From Dryocosmus kuriphilus (Eukaryota; Arthropoda; Insecta; Hymenoptera; Cynipidae), in contig CM076191.1 in NCBI GenBank assembly GCA_038277395.1, positions 26,255,373 through 26,319,372 of the forward strand: a stretch of 64,000 nt of DNA, written 5' to 3'. The position numbers and the translations under genes were made by a program. Positions 33,084 to 43,937 of this stretch are shown here, piece by piece (position 1 is the first letter of the stretch; every line of letters begins with the position of its first letter). The notes below the pieces were generated by a model. The model had not been told where the DNA came from, did not search any database, and saw nothing but the letters and a program-made list of their open reading frames with translations.

Positions 33084-33189
33084 AAAAATTGACCAAGCTT
33101 CCTGAATAAGTATCTTTTCTGTGCCAATCAGTGATAATACCACCATTTGCAACTCTAATTAATTGTAAATCTAAAAAAGAGATTGTATT
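33084..33189 (-). pseudogene. PLE1 RT thumb fragment trapped between repeat copies A and B
   Basis: This 106-bp spacer, read on the minus strand, encodes FLDLQLIRVANGGIITDW and a following KDTYSG segment. It is exactly the RT stretch missing between 35393 and 31800, aligned with FLDLTIIRNHNHIITNWY in PLE2. It proves that A and B are separate insertions into contiguous host DNA. Confidence 0.8.
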
Positions 33190-34320
33190 ACATTCTCATC
33201 AGAGAAGGTATTAGATTTATGTAAAATTTGACTTTCGCGGATTTCATGAAATCTCCACGTTTTGCGAACCCCTGAATCCGAAAAAACGGTTTTTACGACG
33301 GTGTCTGTCTGTCTGTTGTCGTCGTCGTCGTTGTCGTCGTCGTCGTCGTCGTTGGAGTCTGTTCCCATGATAACTTTTGAAGGACTAATCGGATTGGAGT
33401 GCGCTTTGGTACACTTCTTTAAGGGGTAAAAAGAAAGGACGAGTTCGTTAACCCGCGGTTTTTGACCAACGGTTATGGTTTTATCCATCAAAAACGGTTT
33501 TCACAAATTCAAAAAATCCATTTTCCGGCTAAGCTATGAGAGATACAAAAAAAAATGTAAGAAAGTAAAATTGTTCATCTCAGAAAAATCTACAAATTTT
33601 GTCTTAACCGTTTTTTGATAAAATGAACGGTTTTTGTTCTAATCAAGAAAACGCTATTAAAATTAAAAAACTCTGGTTTCCCGCCAAAATATTCAAGATA
33701 CAAAAAAATGGTAAAGAACAAAGTTACTCAATTAAAAAATATCTAAAAATTTTGTTTTAACTATTTTTTGATAAAATGCACGGTTTTCGTTTTAATCGAT
33801 GAAACTTTATTAAAAATCAAAAATTTTAAATTTCCCGCCAAACTATGCAAGATACGGAAAAATGATGATAAACCAAGTTGTTCACCTCAAAAAGATCTAC
33901 AAATTTGCTCTCTATTATTTTTTTGAGCAGACGCGTAATTTTTGAGTTATTCGTGAAATATGTTATGAAATATAAAGAAAACCACTTTTCAGCAAAACTA
34001 TGCAAGATATAAGAAAATATTAACAAGCAGAATTGTTCACTTTGGAAAGAGCTACATAATTTATTTATACGACTCATCGTTTTACTTTTAAGAATCGAAA
34101 TCCTGTATTGTGAAAATTTGGAAAATCACAAAAAAACTTTACCAATCTACAATGTGTTTTAAAAAAATGTAATTATCGAGCGCGAAGCGCGAGTGTCACG
34201 ATGAGAATGTATTCCTTAAGGGCGATAGAGCGTTAAGTAAAATAATTTCTTTTAGAATTTTTTAATTTAAAGGTTTATACGATCCATAAACACCGAGCGC
34301 GTAGCGCGAGGTGAATAATA

Positions 34321-35291
34321 CGAGGCACGTCCAGAAAGTAAGTGTACTCAATTTATGTAGGCTTCAAAAAAAACTTATTAAAACAAAAACATAGTTGGTT
34401 ACACTTGTACATATGTAAGTTATTTTTCGACATAGTCATCATCCCTCTCGATGCAAGTGGTGGGCTGCGGGATCAATTTTTTGATGCCTGCCTCGAAGAA
34501 GTCTCCCGCCAGCTCTTTCGCTCACTTCTCCACCTCCCCCTTCACCTCCTCGTCCGTTGAAAACTTGTTTCCGCCCATGTGCACCTTCAGGGAAGTGAAG
34601 AGATGGAAATCTGAAGAGGCCAGGTCAGGGGAAACGGGGGGTGGTTCAAAACGTCGCATCCAAAAGAGTCCAGGAGTTGCTTCGTGGCGTTGGCCGTGTG
34701 AGGTTTGGCATTGTCAGCTGGTTTGGGACCCGCCTCGCAGACAATTTCCGATATCCGAGAGTTTCTGTGAATATTTCGTGTAACAGGGATCTGGAAATTT
34801 GCGGAAACATCGCAGAAAGATCATCTAACGTCAATCTGCGATCGTGACGGATCGCAATCTCGATTTTTTCCACAAGTTCGTCAGTCACAATTGAAGGTCT
34901 TCCGCTCCTCTGATCGTCATGCACGGAAGTACGGCCATTTTTAAATTCGCGACACCACTTGTACACACTCGCACGATTCATAGCTCCATTACCGTAAACA
35001 GTTTTCACCTCATTATAAATCTTAACTGGAGCTTTTCCCTTCACAACGAGGTAGCGAATGACGGCGCGAATTTCGCACTTAGCGGGAGATACGATCGACA
35101 TTTTCCGCGAGAGATGCTACTGCGTCAAGAGTTTTCAACAGTAGCGTCAAGAGTTTTCAACACTCTAACCTCGGATTGGTCTCGTTTTGAAGGGAAGGGG
35201 TCAGGCTACGCAACAGTGTTGTCAACATGTCGAAAAAGCATTCCCTACAGCTGTGAGAGTACCGGTACACGTACTTTCTGGACGTGCCTTG
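34321..35291 (-). mobile_element. Mariner deletion derivative inside copy B
   Basis: TIRs cgaggcacgtccagaaagta and inverse, flanked by TA (34319-34320, 35292-35293). 971 bp; a full element would be about 1.3 kb. Confidence 0.85.
34420..35101 (-). pseudogene. Mariner transposase with internal deletion
   Basis: ATG 35101. The N-terminal paired-type helix-turn-helix is preserved (KAPVKIYNEV; SVYKWCREFKNGRTSVHDD; SGRPS linker). After about residue 125 the catalytic centre with the first two Asp is deleted, and a shifted frame resumes at VSPDLASSDFHLF, the third-Asp motif of DD34D mariners, and runs to a stop at 34422-34420 with one further in-frame TGA near 34532. Inactive but with mobilisable ends. 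Confidence 0.8.
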
Positions 35292-35400
35292 TATATCGAG
35301 CGCGAAGTGCGAGTGCCAATAGACGCGCGCCCTAGGCGCGTTCATACTTCGCGCGAAGCGTGCGATGAGAATGTGCCCACGAAGCGGGAAGATTTTTTTT

Positions 35401-36187
35401 ATTTTCTGTTTCATGTGCAAATTGTATTCTCGGGTGAAAGCTATTGAAACTATTAATAACTTGTTGAAGTTTCTCTAAAGGAACACACAAAAAATTGTGT
35501 CATCCACATATCGAAAGTAAAAGGGCAAAACAAAACCTAATTTTTGAAAGACAAATTTTTCTAAATCTTCCATAACTATTTCAGCTAAAATTGGAGAAAT
35601 AACAGAACCTATTGGAGTCCCAAACTTTTATTTATAGAATCTACATTAAATTTGAAATATGTTGAATTCATAATGAAATCTATCTCTTTGAGAAATTCTT
35701 TTTTATCCAATCTTGTACGTAATTTAATTTTATCCCATCTTGTTGAAATTGCTGTTTTAACTAAGTCCAAAGGTATATTCGGAAACATTGCAACAACATC
35801 TAAAGAGACCAGTATACAGTTATCTGCAACTGTTTGTTCATTTATAATCTTTTGAAAGTCCCAACTATTTCTTATGCGATGTCTTGAAAATGTTAATGAA
35901 TCTTTACGTATTAAATTAAAATTCTGTTCCAAAAATCTAGTAGGACTATTAATAGTTGAAATAACTATTCTCAAAGGGAAATTCTCCTTATGAATCTTTC
36001 TTAAACCATAGCATCTAGGAAGAACGGAATTAGTAGTATCAATGGCTTTCCATCTTATATCTTTCCCTAGAAATCCTTTCTTTCTCCAATTATTATCCAG
36101 GATTCGAAAACTACTACTCTTAAGTTTTTTCAGAGGATTTTCATCCAATAAATCAAAATTTTCAGTGTTATTAAGTAAAACCTCCAT
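35401..36187 (-). pseudogene. PLE1 reverse transcriptase core
   Basis: The minus strand encodes PRCYGLRKIHKENFPLR, ISTINSPTRFL, VSLDVVAMFPNIP (motif A with catalytic Asp) and, after a frame change near 35625, the region ending in RYVDD near 35515-35500 (motif C), then FNSFHPRIQF before copy B. The motif layout is that of Penelope-type RTs, which are related to telomerase. Stops near 35610, 35580 and 35520 break it. Confidence 0.75.
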
Positions 36188-36990
36188 GTCTCTAGCATAT
36201 TCATGTCTCTAGCATATTCAGACTTTTTCATGCAAGCAGTAATTTTACCCTTATCAGCACTCGTGCACATCAAATCAGGATTATTTATAAGAAATTTTTT
36301 GGTTACTCATAGTCCTCTCCTGCAATCCTACGACCAATATTACTTATATCCAAACTATACTTATCAACAAAGCTTTTAGATAATTATAAAACTTTGTTTC
36401 TGAAATCCTGCTGATTCAATTGAGGAACTATATCTATATTAGCTTCTACATCCTTAATTATTTCAAACATCTGTCTTGATCTACAATTCATCGTCATGTA
36501 ACTGAAGCCCTTACCTAATCTGAGAATATCATTTACTGGATCTGGTACTTGGATATCTGTTAAATTTACTAACCAAGGATCTTCTTCTCCTTTATTTAGA
36601 ATTTTGTGCAAATTTAAATTTTGTTCTTGAATATTACTTTTCTTTGAAACTAAATTAATAAGCTTATTTTCATGTTTTCTACTATCATTCAAGAATTTAT
36701 CATTAAGGAAAATTTGATGTCTGAGAAGATCAATAATTCTCCACTCTGGTAAAAAAATTTCCAATCCTATTATTAATTTTGAAATTTTGGACTTTAAGAA
36801 ATTTATATGGTTCGAAATATCCTTTATCAGTAAATTTAACATCGAATGTTTAAAACGATGTAAACTCTTATTGAAAATTCTAGAACAAAAATTACTATGA
36901 AAATTAAAATCTTTAAATTTTGAATCTAAATTATAAATTTTACTGGGTAAAACATCCTTGCTTCTACACTCCAGAAGAAAATCTTTTTGA
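36188..36990 (-). pseudogene. PLE1 N-terminal region
   Basis: The minus strand encodes KDFLLECRSKDVLP near 36975, a long helical region and EEDPWLVNLTDIQVP near 36590, matching FLLKCRSNDLVP and DSWFKNLTDIQIP in PLE2. A stop near 36384 and a 17-base direct duplication, catgtctctagcatatt (36186-36220), follow. The junction with the inverted plus-strand copy is near 36990. Confidence 0.7.
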
Positions 36991-37280
36991 AAAATACTAT
37001 GATCATGATTTTGATTGGGATAATGCTGAAGTTTTAAATTGTGCAAGTAATAGGAGTAAGAGAGAATTCATGGAAGTGTTATATATTAAAAAAGAAAAAG
37101 AACTTTCTATTAATATCAAAAATGATTTGTTGAAATTGAGTAGCTGTTATGATAATATGGTAGCTTATATTTAAATCCCTTACTTTTCCATGAATTTTCT
37201 TTTTGTTTTTTCCATTTAGACTCCGATGTTAATTTCCTCCATGCTTCATTATTATGACATGCTCTCCTGTTAAAATTTAT
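36991..37280 (+). pseudogene. PLE1 inverted 5'-truncated copy, GIY-YIG tail and 3' UTR
   Basis: The plus strand encodes HDFDWDNAEVLNC and KREFMEVLYIKKEKELSI up to the stop at 37174, nearly identical to 28397-28560 in inverse. The 3' UTR follows up to copy C. Confidence 0.75.
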
Positions 37281-38562
37281 CATTGATTTATCATTGATTG
37301 AGAAGGTTTTAGTTTTATGTGAAAAGTGACTTTCGCAGATTTCATGAAATCTCGACGTTTCATGACTCCCTGAATCCGAAAAAGGGTTTTTACGACGGTG
37401 TCTGTCTGTCGTTGTCGTCGTAGTCTGTGAACATGATAACTTTTGAAGGACTAATCGGATTGGGTTGCGCTTAGGCACACTTCTTTAAAGCGTAAAAAAT
37501 AAGGACGAGTTTGTTAACCAACCACTTTTGACCAACGGTTATGGTTTTATCCATCAAAAAACGGTTTTCACAAAATCAAAAAATCCATTTTCCGGCTAAA
37601 CTATGCGAGATACAGAAAATATGTACATAACCAAATTATTTATCTTAAAAGAATCTAAAAATTTTGTCTTAACCTTTTTTTGAAAAAGCGCACGGTTTTT
37701 GCTTTAATCGAAAAAATGTTATAAAACCTAAAAAACTGTGGTTTCCCGAAAAAATATTTCAGATAGGAAAAAAATAATAATAAACAAAATTGTTCAACTC
37801 AAAAAGATCTACAAAATTTGATTTAACTATTTTTTTAGATAAAATGCACGGTCTTGGTTTTAATCGAGAAAACGCTATTAAAACATCAAAAATTCAAATT
37901 TCCCGCCAAAATATGCAAGATAAAAAAGAAATGATAATAAATAAAGTTGTTTAAGTGAAAAAGATCTAAAAAATTGGTTCCTATATTTTTTTTTGTAAAA
38001 TCGCATAGTTTTTGAGTTATTCGTGAAATATGTTATTCAATATAAAGATATCCACTTTTCAGCAAAATTATGCAAGACATGAGAAAATATGAAAAAGCGG
38101 AATTGTTCATCTTGGAAAAAGGTAGAAATTTTATTCATAAGACTGATCGTTTTACTTTTAGGAATCGAAAACCTGCTTTGTGGAAATTTCGAACATCACA
38201 AAAAGACTTTACTAATCTACAATGGATTTAAAGAAAAATTAATTGTCGAGCGCGAAACGCGAGTGTCATGATGAGAATGTATTCCTTAAGGTCGATAGAA
38301 CCTTAAGTAAAATAATTCCTTTCGTAATTTTTAATAAAAAATTCAAATTTAATAATTTCATTAAAAGTAGGTGTTTTGAAATTTTAAGATCTATGTAATG
38401 AATACCAAGCACGATGTGCAAGGACCAAACACATCCGAGCGCGAAGCGCGAGGCTTCAATATATCGGAGCGCGAAGCGCGACGACCGCCAGACAGCGCGC
38501 CCTAGACGCGCTCATACTTTGCGCGGAGCGCGCGACGAGAATGTGTCCGCGAAGCGGGCAGA
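37281..38562 (-). repeat. 1.3-kb family, copy C (-)
   Basis: Divergent inner end (tttatcattgattgagaagg), short GTC tract near 37405, the 154-bp units, outer end gtccgcgaagcgggcaga. Inserted in the PLE1 3' region: on the minus strand ctcaacctaaaaaaa precedes TCTGCCC, while the uninterrupted PLE copy at 21873-21890 reads ctcaacctaaaaaaatagtt. About 200 bp of PLE present at the other end are missing here. Confidence 0.8.
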
Positions 38563-38581
38563 TTTTTTTAGGTTGAGTTGC

Positions 38582-38612
38582 CTTCATAAGGGTGTTAGAG
38601 AAACACCGAAAC
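38582..38612 (+). ncRNA. Hammerhead-like motif in PLE1, right end
   Basis: CTTCATAAG, stem ggtgtt/aacacc around agagaa, GAAAC. Same motif as 21849-21816 with one changed core base. Confidence 0.4.
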
Positions 38613-38899
38613 GTTGGTGTCATATATTTTTTTTTTTAACAATATTGTAAGAATAGGAGAATAGAAAAATAAAAAAGAATATAAAAAAAGAGGAAGAAAG
38701 AAAAAAAGAGAAGGAAGGGGTTTTAGTTGGTGCCTTCTCTTTCTTTCCTCCATTTTTTTTGTTTTTTTTTTGTTTTTTTTTTTGCTTTCTCAATTTTTTA
38801 AAAAAATCGTTTTGTTTTTTGTCCAAATTTAATCGCTTTTTTAATTCTTTGAAACTTTTTAGTTTCTAGTATAGAATTATTTATTATTTAGTATTTATT

Positions 38900-39245
38900 T
38901 TGGATGTTAAAGTGGGATTTCTTATCTTGATCTTTTTTCAGGATTTGATTTCATTATTAGAATGTTTTTTATGTACCCGACTCCGATTTTTTTCTCCTTT
39001 AAATATGTGATAGAGCATCAAAGAATTAGAGACATGTGTTTTTTCTTATCGGCTCAAAATTAGTTTTAAGGATGAAATAATCCGTTGAAGTTTCGCTAAG
39101 AAATTATATTTTTATTATTCTAAGCACTTATAGCCCACTGATTCGAATGAAACTTGGCAGTATGATTTTGTGTAACTAATATGAAAAGAAAGCTTAACTC
39201 CTTTACAACAAAATTCTATAAAGACAAAATGGGATTGCTAATAGT
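38900..39245. other. AT-rich spacer sharing an inverted segment with 43800-43890
   Basis: No gene seen. 38985-39070 (ctcctttaaatatgtgatagagcatc ... ttatcggctcaaaat) matches 43800-43890 in inverse, so an unidentified dispersed repeat is present. Confidence 0.5.
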
Positions 39246-40106
39246 ATTTTAAAAGACATTGTAGATTGGTAAAGTTTTTTTGTGATTTTCCAAATTTTCA
39301 CAATACAGGTTTTCGATTCTTAAAAGTAAAACGATGAGTCTTATAAATAAATTTTGTAGCTCTTTCCAAGGTGAACAATTCTGCTTGCATAGTTTTGCTG
39401 AAAAGTGGTTTTCTTTATATTTCATAACATATTTCACGAATAACTCAAAAACTACGCGTCTGCTCAAAAAATGATAGAGAGAAAATTTGTAGATCTTTTT
39501 GAGGCGAACAACATTGTTTATTATTATTTTTGCGTATCTTGCATAGTTTGGCGGAAAATTTAAAATTTTTAATTTTTAATAACGTTTTATCGATTAAAAC
39601 AAAAACCGTGCATTTTATGAAAAAATAGTTAAAACAAAATTGGTAGATATTTTTGTATTGAACAACTTTGTTTTTTACCAATTTTTTGTATCTTCAATAT
39701 TTTGTCGGGAAACCAAAGTTTTTTAATTTTAATAGCGTTTTCTTGATTAAAACAAAATCCGTTCATTTTATCAAAAAACGGTTAAGACAAAATTTGTAGA
39801 TTTTTTTGAGGTGACCAATTTTACTTTCTTACATTTTTTTTGTATCTCTCATAGTTTAGCCGGAAAATAAATTTTTTGATTTTGTGAAAACCGTTTTTGA
39901 TGGATAAAACCATAACTGTTGGTCACAGACGACGACAACGACAACGACAACGACGACGACAACGACAACGACGACAACAGACAGAGAGACACGGTCGTAA
40001 AAACCGTTTTTTTTTCTGACTCAGGGGGTCTCAAAACGTGGAGATTTCATGAAATCCGCGAAAGTCAAATTTTAAATAAATCTAATACCTTCTCTGATGA
40101 GAATGT
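39246..40106 (+). repeat. 1.3-kb family, copy E (+), 5'-truncated
   Basis: Starts within the unit at ttttaaaagacattgtagattgg, lacking the GC-palindrome end, has (GAC)n 39927-39980 and a gatgagaatgt end. Confidence 0.85.
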
Positions 40107-40639
40107 AAAAAATCAAAAGTGCCCGAATGATAGAAAAAGTTAAATAAACATTTAATTCAGTAATGTCTGTCTGAAAATGGAAAAATAATAAAAAATGGAT
40201 GTAATAGAATGAAAGAGCGTAAACAATCCTTTCGAAATCAACCATAGAAAAATCAATTCGCATTTCTAGAAAGGAAGTTACTGACATTTGAAAATAACGG
40301 TACGGACGTTACGGGTGAAAATTCCACCCCCTGTACTTTGGAAAGGGATGGTCACCAAAGTCTGTAAATTGGGGGATAAACTACCATCAAGTGGGCAAAA
40401 AAATTCTGAAAATATGAAGACAATCAAAAATTGTGATTTAAAATGCTGGGGCAGTTGAGAAATAATGCCCCATTTACAAAAATAGAAATCGTCTCAACAA
40501 AGCTTTTAAACGCACTAAAAATAAACCCTTCAATAAGAGTTTAATGATATCAATACACTCATTTTAATACTACTTTTAATTAACTTAACAGATTTATAAA
40601 TTAATTGATCGATGTTTGTTGTGTCCGAGAATTATAACA
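40107..40639. other. Unclassified AT-rich DNA
   Basis: No gene or repeat structure recognised. Confidence 0.5.
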
Positions 40640-40643
40640 TTAA

Positions 40644-41033
40644 TAAAGTAAGTTGAACACCATTTGACATACTTCGGACTAAAATCATTTATTAATAGTA
40701 CTGCAACGTTTCGAGAGGAAAAACCCTTCTCCTCATCAGGCATGGGAACTTACCACGCAATGTTGACTATGTCATGTCAATAAAAATATAATATTATAAA
40801 TTAATTTAATTTATAATCTTATGTTTGTATTGACATTATATAATTCAATACAAACATAGGATTATAAATTAATTTAATTTTTAATTTTATGTTTATATTG
40901 ACATTATACAGCCAACATTCCATGGTAAGTTCCTATACCTAATGAGGAGAGGGTTTTTCCTCTCGAAACGTTGCAGTACTATTAATAAATGATTTTAGTC
41001 CGAAGTATGTCAAATGGTGTTCAACTTACTTTA
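40644..41033. repeat. 390-bp palindrome with hammerhead-like motifs, flanked by TTAA
   Basis: The two arms (40644-40830 and 40850-41033) are inverse copies, almost perfect over the outer 110 bp. TTAA flanks it at 40640-40643 and 41034-41037. Each arm holds CTGATGAG (or CTAATGAG), a stem and CGAAACGTTGCAG: minus strand 40740-40702 and plus strand 40938-40976. The plus-strand copy has a perfect 6-bp stem gagagg/cctctc. Confidence 0.8.
40938..40976 (+). ncRNA. Hammerhead-like motif, right palindrome arm
   Basis: CTAATGAG, stem gagagg (40947-40952), loop gttttt, cctctc (40959-40964), GAAACG. One extra G lies between the core and the stem relative to textbook hammerheads. Confidence 0.4.
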
Positions 41034-41037
41034 TTAA

Positions 41038-41504
41038 GAGATTTACGTATCAAAATGCGAAACTTTTAGTTCAATACGAGGATAGTTTAACAGTTTATTC
41101 ATTTAGGGGTTGTTTACCCTCTGATAAGGGTATATTCATATCATGTGGCTAAACAAAACTTTTTTTATTGCATTTTTTAATAATAATAAATCAATTCTTC
41201 ATTAAACATAAAATATTTTCGAATTTAGGCTGGATTTTTTATTAGGGGTAGATACAATTGAGGGTGGTTTTACCCAATATAAGGGTGAAAAACAATAGTT
41301 GCACTATCTGTCAAACATGTTTTTACGTACACATAATTACTGCCAAGTTTCATTCAAATCGGTCGGCTATAAGTATGGGAAAATAGCTTCATGTTGATCG
41401 TACTTTTCCCATACCGGGTTGGTATTTTTCCCATACCGAGGTATGTGAAAAATGCCAACCGGTATGGGAAAAATACAATTATTTTTCCTTTGATATTTAT
41501 TTTT
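41038..41504. other. AT-rich DNA with a long hairpin
   Basis: 41408-41473 contains cttttcccataccgg and its inverse ccggtatgggaaaaat around an inner cccataccgaggtatgtg palindrome. No gene recognised. Confidence 0.55.
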
Positions 41505-42615
41505 ACATTCTCATATCAATGAGGAGGTATTTGTTTTATGTGAAAACTGACTTTCGCGGATTTCATGAAATCTCGACGTTCCCACAATAACTTTCGAAGG
41601 ACTAATCGGATTGGATTGCGCTTAGGCATGATACTTCTTTAAGACGTAAAAAGTAAGGACGAGTTCTTTAACCAGCGTTTATGGTTTTATCCATCAAAAA
41701 CGGTTTTTACAAAAAAAAAAAAATCCATTTTCCGGCTAAACTATGCGATGTTTATCGTTAAAATAGTAAAAAGTAAAATTGTTCATCTCAAAAAAATCCA
41801 CAAATTTAACACATTTTTGGGAAAAATGCACGGTTTTTGTCTTAATCGACAAAACTTTATTAAAAATAAAAAACTGTGGCTTCTTCCCAAAATATTCAAG
41901 AGACGAAAAAAATAATAATGAACAAAACTCTTCACCTCAAACAGGTCTACAAATTTTATATTAACCATTTTTTGTTAAAATGCACGATTTTTGTTTTAAT
42001 TGAGAAAACGTTATTAAAAATCAAAAATTCAAATTTACCGCCAAACTATGCAAGACACGAAAAAAATCATAATGTACAAGTTGTTCACCTCAAAAAGATC
42101 TACAAATTTTCTTCTTATCATTTTTTTTGTAAAAACCCACAGTTTTTGAGTTATTCGTGAAATATGTTATGAAATATAAAGAAAACCACTTTTCAGCAAA
42201 ACTACGCAAGATATGAGAAAATATTAAGGAGCAGTATTATTCACCTTGGAAAAAGCTACAAAATTTATTTATAAGACTCATCGTTTTACTTGTAAGAATC
42301 GAAATCACAATGGGTTTTAGAAAAAATTAATTGTCGAGCGCGAAGCGCGAGTGCCATGATGAGAATGTATTCCTTAAGGTCGATAGAGCCTTAAGCAAAA
42401 TAATTTCTTTTGTAATTTTTAATAAAATTAAAATTTAATAATGTCATTAAAAGTAGGTGTTTTGAACGTTTAAGACCCAAGTAATGAAAAAACGAGCACG
42501 ATGTGCGAGGACCAAAAACATCCGAGCGAGAAGCTGAAATATATCGGAGTTCGAAGCGCGGCGCCCACCAGATCGCGCGCCCTAGGCGCGCTCATACTCC
42601 GCGGCTCCGCGCAAT
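41505..42615 (-). repeat. 1.3-kb family, copy D (-)
   Basis: Begins acattctcatatcaatgagg; the (GTC)n and flanks are deleted near 41580; ends in the GC palindromes and ctccgcggctccgcgc without the terminal gcgggcaga hairpin. Confidence 0.8.
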
Positions 42616-43937
42616 GATATGATTTGATTGATATGATTTTATTTTTTATTTATTTTTTTTATATATTAATATTTTCTGTGGATCTGGAAAAATAAGAAAC
42701 CGCTAATTATTTCCTGAATAAAGTAAATACAGAATTCTTTATCGCGAGTAGCTAAAAATACACGAATGGAAGAAATATAATAAGAAAAATAATAAGCAAA
42801 ATCCTTCTTCTTTTTGACAAAAAGTCTATACGGATTCGCACTGAACTTTTTTGTATTTTGTATTTTTGTCACTGGTAAAACTCCAATATACAAAAATATA
42901 GTTCCAAACACTGTGTATTAGACACTTGACGTCATCTTATCCTGTCTCTTTGTTTTGCTCCTTCCACCTGGATTGCGGCGCACGCGTGCTTCACTCATAT
43001 GCGCATAGCTTATTGCACACCAACAATTTGAAGTTTTCCGATATCTGTGTATGGTATTATCGCAAGTCTATGGAAAATCTTCAAGTAACCAACGGAAAAT
43101 CGCCATACCTGTATGGGATATTCAAAAGTATGGAAAGAAAGACACATTTTCGTATGGGAAAATTACGATCATTTTTACAGCGTATTTAAATAGATGTGGT
43201 GTGGACTTTGTTTTGAAAATAGATGAAATAATAAAAACATGTTTATCGTTATTTGTATATTGATTTACAGGTACTTTTTACAAACTTGGTTTACAACTTT
43301 GTTTATCTGCATTAGAATCACAGACATCTTTATCTTTTAATTCAATAAAAGATACAATTGGTTTGTGGTAACTAAAGTAAGATATAAATGTTTCTGAATC
43401 TATCTTATATAAAAATCTGTGATGTGATAGAATCCGTCAGTGATTCTAATAGACATAAACAATGAAATTACTGTCTGTCTGACTTTCCACTATGAAAATA
43501 GATCTAATGTTGTGGGGACCCCAAACGCTGGCAGAGGCATGCTCTAGTGTGATAAGGAGTGAGGGGAGAGAGCTGCGCGTCTAACAGGCCCGGCCAAGAG
43601 AGCGCGGTGAGGGGAGACAGCTGTGTACATAGTATGCCAGGCTAGGTTTTCATTCGGTCCGTTGCGTGACGGTCGGTCTATCGGTCAGTCAAAGGTCGGC
43701 ACTCGCCCGTTCATTTCTCAAGGAAAAGTGTACCTAGCGTGCCTATAGAAGTATTCACTTCAATATATAATTTTTTAGCGTAACTTCAAGGGCTTATTTC
43801 ATCCCTTAAAACTCATTTTGGGTCGATAAGAATAAACACGTGCCTCTTACTTTTTGATGTTCTATCACATATTAAAGGAGAAAAAAATCAGAGGCGGTCA
43901 CATAAAAAAAACATTCCTAGTAAGTGCTGATATGCTT
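42616..43937. other. Unclassified DNA including a GC-rich 280-bp segment
   Basis: 43511-43788 (tgttgtggggacccc ... gcgtaacttca) is markedly GC-rich and starts TG and ends CA, so a small LTR is possible, but no target duplication was found. The remainder is AT-rich without a convincing gene. Confidence 0.4.

Larger units (their letters stand above)
33190..35392 (-). repeat. 1.3-kb family, copy B (-), with mariner insert
   Basis: Reverse orientation: begins acattctcatcagag, has (GTC)n at 33316-33358, the 154-bp units, and ends gcccacgaagcgggaaga. A 971-bp mariner lies at 34321-35291. The host site in PLE1 is aaataaaaa/tacaatc on the minus strand. Confidence 0.85.
21553..38890 (-). mobile_element. 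Penelope-like element 1 (PLE1), nested composite, inverted-dimer arrangement
   Basis: A minus-strand PLE (N-terminus near 36990, RT at 36187-35401, connector 33189-31403, GIY-YIG 28725-28397, 3' region 22096 to about 21560) is joined near 36990 to a 5'-truncated plus-strand copy (37000-38890). Both outer ends carry the same sequence in opposite orientation (ttctatactagaaac at about 21567 and its inverse at about 38875). A possible 7-bp duplication, gtattta, is at 21546-21552 and 38891-38897. Six later insertions split it: a LINE, a Transib, and copies A, B and C of the 1.3-kb family, with a mariner inside B. The RT is broken but catalytic RYVDD is still legible near 35500. Confidence 0.75.

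Noticed and set aside
32869..33105. Acidic Asp/Asn-rich open frames in copies of the 1.3-kb family (also 39919, 47603, 50630)
   Set aside because: They are translations of the (GAC)n tract plus conserved repeat DNA; starts and ends do not hold between copies.
43511..43788. GC-rich TG...CA segment as a solo LTR
   Set aside because: No matching target duplication or promoter/poly(A) arrangement; left as unclassified.
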